From Euleptes europaea (Eukaryota; Chordata; Lepidosauria; Squamata; Sphaerodactylidae), in the NCBI RefSeq assembly GCF_029931775.1, contig NC_079324.1, positions 63,247,268-63,311,267 of the forward strand: DNA of 64,000 nt. The letters are read 5' to 3'. Below, piece after piece: positions 1 to 10,193 of the stretch. The translations under genes were made by a program, and so were the position numbers. Within the stretch, counting starts at the first letter, position 1, and the number at the start of each line of letters is the position of its first letter. Below the pieces are notes generated by a model. That model saw nothing but the letters and a program-made list of their open reading frames with translations. It did not search any database and had not been told where the DNA came from.

Positions 1-149
1 ATGCCCAAAGGAAGGTAAATAACCTCTAGGATCCCTGGCCAATCTGGCCTGGAGGAAAATTGCTTCCTGACCCCAATGTGGTGATCAGCATTACCCTGGA
101 CATGTAAGAAAGGGCCATGAGAGTCAAGCACTGACACAACCCTTTCTGC

Positions 150-330
150 CCTCCCTCTCATGATCTGCCTAAGTTCACAGAATCAGCCTTGCTGTCAGAG
201 GGCCATCTAGACTCTGCTTAAAAGCCTCCAAAGAAGGAGAGCCCACCTCCTCCTGAGGAAGCCTGTTCCTCTGAGGAACTGCTCTGTCAGGAAGTTCTTC
301 CTAATGCTTAGCCGAAAACACAAAGATCCC
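150..330 (-). mobile_element. CR1 LINE 3' fragment
   Basis: On the minus strand this matches the end of a CR1 coding region seen in fuller copies at 22.2-22.7 kb and 27.6-27.8 kb (shared words such as GGCTTCCTCAGGAGG and TCATGAGAGGGAGGG). It is diverged. Confidence 0.65.
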
Positions 331-838
331 TGGGGCAGTTCCTCCACCCACCCGTCCCACTCCCTTCCATCCCCAGATAGTTAGAAGGGCCCCCTAGCCC
401 ATTGCCCAAGGGCACCCCAAAAGCTGTATCCAGCTCTACTCCCGGCGACCCGTGGCCACCAAGTCCACCTTGACCCCCTCCGTCCTCTCCAGCCAGCTTT
501 CAGTCAGGTGTGCCACACCCTCTGCCCCCACCCACATGCCTGGAAGGACATATTTTACATGGGCAGAACAAAAGCCCAAGCCGCAGGAACAGTGGGTTGT
601 GCTATCCAAACACTGCCTTGACTTCACCGCTGGCTGAGATGCCACCGAGTTGACCCACGAAATCTTTCTGTGATGGATAACTGCAAGGGGGGGTAGTAAT
701 CACTGTCTAGCCACAGATGGGCCAAGACGGTGAATAAGGAAACCAAACCCAAACAGACACTACCTCAATCAATAGAGGTCTCCATGGCTATTCACTGAGC
801 CGATGGCAAGGGGTTTATTTTGTGATGTGGGGTTGGCC

Positions 839-1005
839 TAGGGTTGCCAGCCTCCAGGTGGGACCTAGAGGTATTCTGGAATTACAACTGATCTCCAGGC
901 TTCAGATATCAGTGCCTGCTGAGGTCCCTCCCCTCCCCAAACCTCTCTTCCCAGGCTCTGCCCTCAAACTTCCAGGAATTTTCCAAACTAGAGTTGGCAA
1001 CCCAG
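839..1005 (+). mobile_element. Short TIR DNA transposon (GGGTTGCCA family MITE)
   Basis: It begins TAGGGTTGCCAGCCTCC and ends in the inverted form GAGTTGGCAACCC, with the CCCTCCCCTCCCC core shared with a dozen other copies here. It is non-coding and was probably mobilised in trans. Superfamily is not certain. Confidence 0.7.
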
Positions 1006-1261
1006 ATTGCCCACCCCAGAGACCGAGAAACTGGACTTTATTTAAGACAGGGTCTCAGCTTCCGGCTTGGAGACCTATCATGTAACAATAGAGCACAGTG
1101 CCCCTGAGCATGTGCAACGTCCCATTCAGAGCCACTCCCAAGTAGCCCCAAGTAGCCCCAGCCCAGTTCTCATGCATCTGGGATTGGAGGGGGGGGGACT
1201 TCCAGAAATGACATGGCCCAGCATTTATCTTTGTAAAAATTATGAACAAACACACACAAAC

Positions 1262-1503
1262 GTTAGGGGTATTCATGGCTATTAGTTAGAATGGATACTA
1301 GTCATGCTACATACCTATTCTCTCTAGTATCAGAGGAGCATGCCTGTTATCTTGGGTGTTGTGGAACACGGGCAGGATGGTGCTGCTGCACTCGTCTTGC
1401 TTGGGGGCTTCCTGGAGGCACCTGGTTGGCCACTGTGTGAACAGACTGCTGGACTTGATGGGCCTTGGTCTGATCCAGCAGGGCCTTTCTTATGTTCTTA
1501 TGA
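1262..1503 (+). mobile_element. CR1 LINE, 5'-truncated 3' end
   Basis: This is the 3' non-coding end of the CR1 subfamily that terminates in repeats of TTCTTATG. It shares GGACTTGATGGGCCT and CACTGTGTGAACAGAC with copies at 4.4, 18.1, 54.9 and 63.2 kb. Confidence 0.8.
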
Positions 1504-1562
1504 CAAATTCACAGAGGTCCAGTCTATCAACAGCTGTTAGCTAAAAATGGAACCATCACATT

Positions 1563-1967
1563 TTGAGGAAGAATGGCTTCAAATACCATACATCAGACAC
1601 AGGAGACATCATTGAGCTTCACTTTCGGCTTGCGAGCTTCCCAGAATCATCTCCTTGGTCACTGGTGGAAGCAGCGTACTGTCGGGCTTTGGGCCGATCC
1701 ACAAAGGCATCCTCAACATACGTGAGAATCCAGCTCTACCTCTTGGTCCCAGGATTAAGATCGCCCAGGAATGCCTACAATGTCTACTGCATTAAGTCCT
1801 CAAAGGCCTGCAGAGAAGCATTCCCAGTGGCTGCCTCTCAGCTTTGGAACTCTAAGCTTGGAGACACACCAAAAAATCTCCTGGAAGCAGAGCAGGACAT
1901 TCTTATTCACATGGCTTTGGGTCAGGGACAAGGAGGGTTGGGTAAGAATAAGTACTGCCCACCATGA
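1563..1967 (+). mobile_element. Possible decayed L2-like LINE fragment
   Basis: A 134-codon open stretch contains YLLVPG and, further on, REAFPVAASQLWNS, reminiscent of the LINE reverse-transcriptase C-terminal pattern (AFSVAAPRLWNSLP). No other domain is visible and homology is weak. Confidence 0.3.
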
Positions 1968-2225
1968 ATGCTCACGATGCAACGGAGTACATCCAGTAAT
2001 AACTACATTCCTATATTTTTAAGGATTTTATTCTCATTGGGATACTGCTTCACGTACCTAAATAGATGTGCATTCACCACCTTCTAAACAAGGATGGATA
2101 ACCAAAGAGCTGTTTTGGGTGAGCCCAAAAACTTGCACATGAGGAGTTCTTGACTTTTTTTTCTTGGGAGAGCAGACAAAAAGACACAGAGACCCTAAAG
2201 GCTAGTTCAAGGTATTTTGCTTCCT

Positions 2226-2400
2226 GAATAGGCCCAGGCTAGCCTGATCTCATCAAATCTCAGAAGCAGGGTTGGCCCTAGTTAGTATTTGGATGGGCAA
2301 CCACCAAGGAATACCAGGGTTGTGATGCAGAGGCAGGCAATGGCAAACAACCTCGGAACGTCTCTTGCATTGAAAACCCTAAGGGATCAGACTTGAAGGC
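2226..2400 (+). mobile_element. 5S rRNA-derived SINE copy
   Basis: It reads like the second half of a 5S rRNA gene (GCCTGATCTCATC, then AGTATTTGGATGGG and a CACCAAGGAATACC block), followed by a SINE body shared with copies at 48.6 and 48.9 kb. It is diverged and lacks the 5' half of 5S. Confidence 0.75.
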
Positions 2401-4218
2401 ACAAAAACAAAACCCATGGTACGTCCCTCCCACACCACCTGCCCAGCCGCACATAGAAGAAAGTTTTTTTAATGACACGGAAAATTTCTGCATAGGAACA
2501 TTTTTTTTTATTAATAGCAAAAAGGTTAAAGGCATCGTGGAACAGAGGGAAAAAATTCCAGTCTGCAATTTTTTGTTCTTTCGGCTAATTTTTACAAACA
2601 GATGTGCTTTCAGTGGATAAGGGTCGCAGGGCTCCCAATCTCATCTCTGCTTTCCACCATTCGCGGTAAGGATCCCTTACCTCCCATGGTCCTCACCCTT
2701 GCTCTGGTGACTCCCTCGTAGCCGGTGGCCACGCAATGAGTTTCATGGTACGGCTGCAGCGCAAATGGGCTCTGGGATCAATTCAGGTTTCTGATGCACC
2801 AGGCAAGATGAACTATCCAGATGTTGGCACAGGGTCACCCACAAAGCCCCCTGCAGGTTGAATACCCCCACAACCTAGTGCCATGTAACTACCCACATAG
2901 GCCCACTGCAGGAATTAGCGCCAGTCAGAGAGGACCTCTTTAGCCAAACAGATCTTAGTTCAAAAAGATGAGATTCAAATCTGTTCTAGCTGGTTAAGGT
3001 GACAGGGAGCATTCCCTTTCCTCTGGTGTCTGGTACCCCATAGAACCAAGTGATACAGAACACTTGGCATCATAAATATTAGCAGAACCTTTGCAAAATC
3101 AGGAAAGGTACCAGAGAATTTCCCCCCTCCTTTCCTTCTTCAAGGCTTGTCATATGCAAGATAATGCTACTAGGTCCAGCTGACATGTCCCCCTCTTTCC
3201 CAAACAGCCCGAAGAAGGAATATCCCGGACATCCACCCACCCTGGAAACATGAAGCCCACGGAGAAATCCTCCGCCCCCAAACCTCCCCCCACCCATAAA
3301 GAGTCAGAAAAAGTTACTCCTCCCCTGCAACAGAGTAAAAACTGACAAAGTCCAGAAAGTTCTTTCCAATGCTCAAAGTGACTCTGTTTATGTTGGTCTT
3401 GATGTATATATCTATCCCGAAATTGTTCTTCATGTGGACTAGAAATCCAGAATTGTCTATATGAATGAAGATTCTTTGCTGGTTAAAAATGCTTCAATAT
3501 TCAAGCCACACAATTTGCAGATATGCTTGTTTCAAATGTGACTTTCCCTTGAGATCTCCCCACAAGCTCCCTTATCATGCACATGACCAAGTGTTAGGGG
3601 GTCTTAAAGAATGCCAGTCACTCAAAAACATCTCCACGCTTGACTGCCTCTTCTCCCTAGGTGTGGATCTTCCATGGGATTGTCTCTGAATGCTGAAATG
3701 ATTCAACATTGTCTCAGGGCTGTTGAGTCATCTGAGGATTCACCGTTGGCATCTGTTATTCACCAAGCAAACAGGTGGATATTTGTCTTCCAGGAGTCTG
3801 GCTGACTGGTGTCAGCAGCGGGATCCATAATGGCGTCCCATGGGAGATTATGAGACTTTTCTGAGTCATGGGGGAGAGATTTGGGCATATAACTGAAAGA
3901 GGTTGACTGCAGATCAGGAGGGGACTGACCGGGAACAAGAGTTGAAGAAGAAAGATCCAGCCAAAAGAAGAGGAGAGCCCTGTTACATTCCCCATGGTCA
4001 CCAGCAAGAACTTCAAGACTCATTTGACCTATCCCTGAAGAAATAAGGCTGTTTCCACACAAAGGCACAAAATTCCCCTCCACCATGACAGCAGCAACAA
4101 GCAGGGTGGAAAGGCGCAGGCATGGAGTCCACACACACCAGTCCTCGCTGCAGGTGGCAGGAGAGTCAGGCTCACTTGGAGCACAACATCATCTGGATGT
4201 AGCATAATACTCGGGGGC
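2401..4218. other. Intergenic, no gene or clear repeat seen
   Basis: I see no coding exon, RNA gene or recognisable repeat in this stretch. A few A/T-rich runs near 2,465-2,520 and C-rich runs near 3,120 and 3,290 are low-complexity. Confidence 0.5.
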
Positions 4219-5155
4219 AGGGGTCCCCAACCTTTTTGAACCTGTGGGCACATTTGAAATTTTGACAGGGTGTGGCAAACACCACTCCAAAATGGCTGCC
4301 ACAGGAGATGGGGCCAAACCCCAAATGGCTGCCACAGCAGGCGGAGCCAAATGGAATCCCTCCTCCCCACACACACACATCCTGGGAAGAAGGAAACCCT
4401 GAAGGGGAAATGGAACCACACACCGATTAAGCTTGGAAAGAAGGCAATTAAGAGAGACATGATAAGAGGTCTATAAAATTATGCATGGTATGGAGAGAGT
4501 AGACAGGGAGAAGCTTTTCTCCCTCTCTCATAATACCCGAACGTGGGGTCATCTGCTGAAGCTGGAGGGGGAGAGATTCAAAACAGATAAAAGGAAGTAT
4601 TTCTTCACACAACGCATGGTGAAATTGTGGAACTCCCTGCCCCAAGATGTGGTGGCGGCTGCCAACTTGGAAGGCTTTAAGAGGGAAGTGGACATGTTCA
4701 TGGAGGAGAGGGCTATTCAAGGCTACTAGTCAAAATGGATACTAGTCATGCTGCATACCTGTTCTCTCTAGTATCAGAGGAGCATGCCTATTATTTTGGG
4801 TGTGGTGGAACACAGGCAGGATGGTGCTACTGCAGTCATCTTGATATTGGGCTTCCTAGAGGCACCAGGTTGGCCGCTGTGTGAACAGACTGCTGGACTT
4901 GATGGGCCTGGGTCTGATCCAGCAGGGCCTTTCTTATGTTCTTATGTTATGTTAAGGAAATCCCAGGTGCTCACCAGCCCTCCTGATCCTCCAGTGGAAA
5001 ACCCTTTAATTTGAATGAGGGTGGCCAATAACAAGCCCTGCCTTACAATGGCCCCACCCACTTTCTGAAAAGCTCAGTGGGTGCCAAGAGAAGTCCTGAT
5101 GGGTGCCATGGAGCCCACACGCCCCACACTGGGCAACCCTGCTCTGAGGGCTTGC
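4219..5155 (+). mobile_element. hAT-like DNA element split by a CR1 insertion
   Basis: The left part (4219-4440) begins CAGGGGTCCCCAACCTTTTT, a typical hAT-type terminus, and contains repeated AAATGGCTGCC words. The right part (4956-5155) carries GGTGCCATGGAGCCCAC and ends near CACTGGGCAACCC, resembling the opposite end. The CR1 at 4436-4955 lies between them. The hAT call is by terminus resemblance only. Confidence 0.5.
4436..4955 (+). mobile_element. CR1 LINE, 3' part
   Basis: It holds the end of CR1 ORF2 ([20 protein letters not shown] type reading, then [20 protein letters not shown]) and the 3' tail ending in TTCTTATG repeats. It is 5'-truncated, as usual for CR1. Confidence 0.88.
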
Positions 5156-5664
5156 TGCTTCCCATGTGGGGGGAAAACACCTATATGGATGCAGCCCTGT
5201 ATATAACATCAGCCAGCTAAAAGAAGGGGCTAGAAGCCAGTGAAGAGAGGACGGAATCCAACCCCAAGAGCGTTGAGAGTGCCAACAAATGGTCCCAAGT
5301 GCAGAAGGACAATGAGATCATTTGATCGGGACATTTAACGAAGGTTGTTCAGCTAGGCATTCACAAGGGATGGGGTGACGGGGCTCGGGGCCCGTGCCGC
5401 TACGGTTCATGAGGATTGGAACATCCAAAGGGATTCATCCAAAACTGGGCCCAAGCGGATGGTAAAACGTGAACAATCAGTGGCGATCTATTTTTCCACC
5501 TGACGGATCCGAAACAAAGGAGGGCGTACATGCTAGCAAGATTTAACGTGTTACCATCAGCAATATTACAGGGGAGGTTTCAAAAAGTACCACTCGCAGC
5601 AAAGTTATGCCCTTGTGGAACGAACTAAACAGAATTGGTTGCCCTTTTTTTTGTGCTGTCCCCT
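5156..5664. other. Intergenic, nothing recognised
   Basis: No gene, RNA or clear repeat is visible between the hAT-like piece and the presumed TMEM119 3' end. Confidence 0.45.
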
Positions 5665-6462
5665 TTATCAGATAATCTGCCTTAGGTTTATTAATCCACT
5701 GTTCGCTAGTAGGGAGTGACAACCGGATGAGTGTAAGGTAGCCTTTCTCATGTCTACCCAGGATGTGTCCACAACTGACTATGTAGCCAAGTTTTTGCAG
5801 CAATCAATGAGGATTCATGAATGCTATTGTAAAAAGGAACAGGCAAACTTTGTTGAGTGAAACTGTACAATTACATTCTTGGCAGATGTTGTTTATGCCA
5901 ATAAAGGTTTTGACAGTGAACTGGGCCCAAGTGACAGATTGTGGCACATGTATTTGAAGGAAACTGTTGGAAGGGTGCTTAGATCCAGCACTAGAGCCAG
6001 TTCTACATGGGGGTTGCCACTCCTCTCTCGGACAATACCTGGATGTTGCATCTTCTTCATGTCCACCATGACCTAACAAATAATGGGTTGGATCTCTTGG
6101 ATCCATTCTGCTAACAATGGTGCTTTCCCTGGAATCAGGGGACTTCTGCCTGCTCTTGAACCAAGGAAAAGCACCACCCTGCACAACGGAGCCATAGGAT
6201 CCAGCCCCAGATCTGGCCCTTCTGTTAAGATGAGCCTGGCTATGCATTTCCGGAGCAGTCCATGAAGGCAACAAACGCAGCGCGCAACTTCTAATGAGAT
6301 ACTTTGATACTGAAGGTGAGCGAGAGGTTTCCTACAATGAAGAAAGGACCTTCCGTTGCCCACAGTGTAGAAAGTAAGTCCATCGCTGATCTAATACTAT
6401 ACATTTCCAACACTAAAGCCAGATGATGGCAAATAATGTTAGGACCCTAACTCCCCCAGTTT
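5665..6462 (-). other. TMEM119: Probable TMEM119 3' UTR with polyadenylation signal
   Basis: The stretch after the TMEM119 stop is free of recognisable repeats. It ends near a minus-strand AATAAA at 5692-5687, followed by T/G-rich sequence that could be the downstream element. A 3' UTR of about 790 bases is plausible for this gene. The exact cleavage point is inferred. Confidence 0.5.
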
Positions 6463-7380
6463 TTAGTCTCCTGAGGTGCTCTCATCACAAGTTTTTTGGT
6501 CAGAAGACTCCTGATTCTCGCTTTCCAAGGTTTGTGTGATGGAATTATCAGTCCCGGCCAATTCCTGGGGTTCCTCTGGAGAAGGTGGCATGGTTTCCTC
6601 CACCTGCTGGCTACCCACAGTGGGTGGCGCTTCTCCTCCATCGACTTCAGCATCTGCCAGGTTGTGGGTAGTTGAAGTCTCTGTAGGAAGCTCAGCCTCC
6701 TCTTGTGGACAATCCTGGGCTTTGGTAGCTCCTTCCTCTTCCTTTCTGTCACTCTCTGGCGCCTGAGCTCCTTCCTCCCTTTCCTTGATGGGTTTCTCCT
6801 CTATTTTGGCACTCTCTCCATTTGCTGTGACAGCCTTGGTCGGGGATTTAAGGTTTTGAGCTGCTGCCAAAATGTCTGCCTGCAGTTGTTTGGTGGAATC
6901 CACCGGCTCTTCCTGGCAGGAATCACCAACCTTCTCCGGCACTTCGCTGAAAGCTTTGGCACCTCCCGACTTGTCGTTCTGGTCCACATACTTCTTCTTC
7001 GGGAAAGAGGATGGGTAATAGGCCGAGGCCTTGTGCTTCTGCCGGACGATGACGGCAGCGCAGACGATGAACAAGAAGATGAAGACCAAAGAACCCACCA
7101 CGATTATTAACAGCATGTACTCGCGGAAGAAATCCACGATCCCATCCAGGAGGTTGAGGGTGGCCGACGTCTCGTTCACTGAGGTCACCAGGATGTCACC
7201 CAAGGTGGGGTTCACACCCAATGTCACGCTTGCAGGGGGTGGGATGGAGGAAGCCCCCTCCCCCTCTCCACTCCCACCATTGTCTTCCAGCGCAGCTGCC
7301 GCTGGTAGGTGACTGGATCGGGAGGAGCAGAAGGGAACCATCAGCAAAACAAGGAGGCAGATGCTTCTTGAGGCAGACAT
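6463..7380 (-). CDS. TMEM119: TMEM119, transmembrane protein 119 (whole coding sequence in one exon)
   Basis: An uninterrupted 305-codon frame on the minus strand encodes a type I single-pass membrane protein. Residues 1-24 form a signal peptide (MSASRSICLLVLLMVPFCSS), residues 25-87 a short acidic ectodomain with an N-glycosylation site (NET at 69-71), and residues 88-112 a very hydrophobic membrane segment. The juxtamembrane cytoplasmic stretch, with QKHKASAYYPSSFPKKKYVD at 114-133, is the hallmark of TMEM119. The rest is an acidic, low-complexity tail. Mammalian TMEM119 is about 283 residues, so this copy is slightly longer, mostly in the tail. The family is known from osteoblast differentiation and as a microglial marker; its molecular role is unclear. 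The start is supported by a splice acceptor (TTTTGCAG) 26 bases upstream, matching the mammalian layout of a non-coding exon 1 and one coding exon. The neighbouring SELPLG and CORO1C genes confirm the synteny. Confidence 0.95.
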   Translation of the reverse strand: MSASRSICLLVLLMVPFCSSRSSHLPAAAALEDNGGSGEGEGASSIPPPASVTLGVNPTLGDILVTSVNETSATLNLLDGIVDFFREYMLLIIVVGSLVFIFLFIVCAAVIVRQKHKASAYYPSSFPKKKYVDQNDKSGGAKAFSEVPEKVGDSCQEEPVDSTKQLQADILAAAQNLKSPTKAVTANGESAKIEEKPIKEREEGAQAPESDRKEEEGATKAQDCPQEEAELPTETSTTHNLADAEVDGGEAPPTVGSQQVEETMPPSPEEPQELAGTDNSITQTLESENQESSDQKTCDESTSGD

Positions 7381-7416
7381 GATAGCGGTTGGCCTTGTGT
7401 GGTTCTCTGCAAAACA
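7381..7416 (-). promoter_or_regulatory. TMEM119: TMEM119 exon 2 splice acceptor and 5' UTR remnant
   Basis: On the minus strand a T-rich tract ends in GCAG, with the AG at 7408-7407. It is followed by 26 bases of 5' UTR and then the ATG at 7380. This fits a two-exon gene with a non-coding first exon, as in mammals. Confidence 0.75.
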
Positions 7417-9452
7417 AACAAAGGGAACCGGATTAGTTATCGTCGCTTTTTATCACTTCTAATAACAAAAGTTAACATTCTTTGTCCTGGAACAACTGTT
7501 CTCATACCCAGGTGTTTGGGGCAGGGCCAGTGTCAGCATAACCTGAGGTGGGGCAGCTGCTGGGGCCCAGAACTTCGGATGGGGCCTTCTGCCACCAACT
7601 CCCCCACCCACATGCCTTTCCCGCTGCCCATCCTCCCCCCACCTACTCACAAGTGCTCCACTAGCCATGCTCCTGGCATGGTCAGGCAAAGGGAATGCGG
7701 GCACTGTGGGCAGCTGTGAGTGTGGGCTGCAGGAAGACTCGTGAGTAGGGGAAGAATGCACAGACAGATGGGGTGGAAAGGGAGGTGCGATCAAGGGTCC
7801 CGGTTGTAGGTAGATGGAGGCGGTCACTCTCTGTCTGGGGCCCCCCAAAACCTGGAAACAGCCCTGGATTGGGGGTTGGCTATGATTAGCATGGAGAGAA
7901 GGGCACAAGCTCAGACATCCTCTTGTTTTTCAGAACTCAGCCCCCGCAACTTCCCATTTCAAACTGACAGCTGCCCATAGGCAGAAGGTAGCCAACATCT
8001 GGAGCCAATGAAACCCCATGGAAATTAATTCTCACAGCCATGGGCAAAGCTTCCATTCCTCCCCCACCCCGCCCCAATTCATGAAGAAGAACTGGGTTGG
8101 GGCTGCCACCTCCAAATGCCCCAAAGCCAATTTAAAAGTCAGTCTCCACTCATGATTGGCAGAGGATTGTAAATTTGCTTCTCCAGGAAAATCAGCTGTG
8201 ATTATTTTACAAAAGCTTTGGCATTCAAGTTTCCGTGATCTAAAAGCAAGTGAGTTGCCCCCATATAGCTGACTTAGAGCAACAGAGGGTTCCTTTTGAT
8301 GTGAATTAACACCACAGCCAACTTTAGAAGTAACTTTAGAAGTAAACCTTTCCAGGTGCTTGAAAGACCTGTCCTTAGAGGAGTCCACCCTTTGCTTCTC
8401 TGAGTCACTGATCTGGAAGAAGCAGCGTTTCATGAAGAGACAGAAAGGTGCAAATCGATTCTGTTGTCTGTGCATTGGGAGCAACTGAAGGATCAGCACC
8501 GTGTGAAGAGACCGGCTGGCGCGGTCTGGCCCATTATAAGAAGCCGCTGCTGCAGATGGGCGGGTTTGCTATTTGCAAGGAGGAGTCTTTAATTATTTTC
8601 AATTAATAAAGAAGCCTTTAATATTGGAATTAAGTACGTTTCCTAGAATTACCAGCTTCAAGTTGGTAATCAACTGCTGAGCACAGCAGTGAAGCCCATA
8701 AATGCTTCTGCTCCAAGATTGGGACCTGGCCAAACCCTGGGCTGGCTCAGGCCACGAGAGACAAAAAATTCCTGAGTTTTGAGGTCTGCAACGGAAACTG
8801 TTACCCAGCCCAGAGGACGCAGGATCAAGCACGCAGTACCGCTGATCTGACGCACAGAGCTCACCGACTGCAGCGCCAGATGCATCTGCAAGAGGTTTAA
8901 TGTGGTTTACAAGATGCGCCCAGCTCCCTTAATTTGGAAAAAGCGAGAGGCTCCAGGGCGGAAGCATTCCCAGAAGCAGTACATGTGGCCCTCAAAACCC
9001 TGCCCAGTGGTGAGTGTGAAAGTCACTCTGCACATGCTCAGAGGCTAAGGTGTTCCTCCCCTCTCTATGAACCCTCAACCTTGAGGCTCTCTTCAGTGGG
9101 CTCTCTCTGAAACAAAGGGGTGTTTCTCCACTCGGGTGTAAAACGTCCCGACCTCTTGGCAAGTTGTAAGACTTTCCCCACAACTCTTAACTCAAACTTG
9201 GGGTGTGGCTGAACACTCTGGAATTCTCTGCGGCTGGAACAGCGACAGGTGTCTGGATGAAAACAATGATCAGATGAGAGCAGCCCTGATCGATCCCACC
9301 AAGAACCGATCCTGTTTCCAACCAGTTGCTGGCCAGATACTCCCAGGAGGCCCACAAACCACACACCATGGCAACAGCCTCCGAGTCAGACCACCAGTCC
9401 CCCGGTAAGTCTCCTCTGAGTAGCAGAAGGAGCTATTGATTAGATTAGCTCT
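7417..9452 (-). other. Presumed TMEM119 intron 1, proximal part; repeat-free
   Basis: Little repeat is visible. The stretch around 8,500-8,650 carries an A/T-rich block (AATTATTTTCAATTAATAAA) beside a GC-rich block and could be a regulatory element. No coding exon is seen. Confidence 0.45.
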
Positions 9453-9669
9453 GAACACATAAAGCTGCCTTTATACTGAATCAGACCATCAAGGTCCATC
9501 AAAGTCAGTATTGTCTACTCAGACCGGCAGCGGCTCTCCGCGGTTCTCAGGCAGGGGACTTTCACATCACCTACATGCCTGGTCCCTTTAACTGGAGATG
9601 CCTGGGAGTGAACCTGGGACCTTCTGCATGCTGAGCAGAGGCTCTACCACTGAGCCACAGCCCCTCCCC
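9453..9669 (-). mobile_element. tRNA-Ala-derived SINE
   Basis: On the minus strand it starts GGGGCTGTGGCTCAGTGG (A box) with a B box GGTTCACTCC-like motif. The head resembles tRNA-Ala and the body ends in CTTTATGTGTTC. It is full length, about 215 bp. Confidence 0.85.
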
Positions 9670-9677
9670 AACATTAC

Positions 9678-9890
9678 TGAACACATGAAGCTGCCTTATA
9701 CTGAATCAGTCCAACAAGGTCCATCAAAGTCAGTATTGTCTAAGACCAGCAGCGGCTCTTCAGGGTCTCAGGCAGAGGGTCTTTCACATCACCTACTTGC
9801 CTAGTCCCTTTAACTGGAGATGCCGGGGGTTGAACCTGGGACCTTCTGCGTGCTGAGCAGAGGCTCTACTACTGAGCCACAGCCCGGCCC
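9678..9890 (-). mobile_element. tRNA-Ala-derived SINE
   Basis: A second copy in the same orientation lies 8 bp after the previous one. It has the same tRNA-like head (CTCAGTAGTAGAGCC) and the same body. Confidence 0.85.
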
Positions 9891-9975
9891 TCTATGGAGT
9901 TGCAAGGACATTGAACCCAGGACTTCTGCGGGAGGGGGGACTTCTACATGCAAAGAGTTTGCCCTACCAGTTGAT

Positions 9976-10193
9976 TAGGGTTGCCAACTCCTGGTTGAGA
10001 AATTCCTATTGATTGAGGTGGTCAAGCCTTGGGGAGGGTGGAATTTGGGGAGGGGAGGGACCTCAGAGGGGCATAATGCCAGAGAGTCCACTCAGCAAAG
10101 CAGCAGTTTCCTCCAAGGGAACTGATCTCTATAGTCTGGAGAATCAGCTGTAAATCCAGATCTCCAGGCCCCACCTGGAGGTTGGCAAGCCTA
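9976..10193 (-). mobile_element. GGGTTGCCA-family MITE
   Basis: It begins TAGGGTTGCCAACTCC and ends GGAGGTTGGCAAGCCTA, with the shared GGGGAGGGGAGGGACC core. It is about 218 bp. Confidence 0.75.

Noticed and set aside
1-5664. ISCU or another flanking host gene
   Set aside because: Synteny suggests ISCU next to TMEM119, but no exon with ISCU-like sequence is visible; it probably lies left of the window.
6703-7110. Plus-strand frames opposite TMEM119
   Set aside because: They are antisense shadows of the conserved TMEM119 coding exon.
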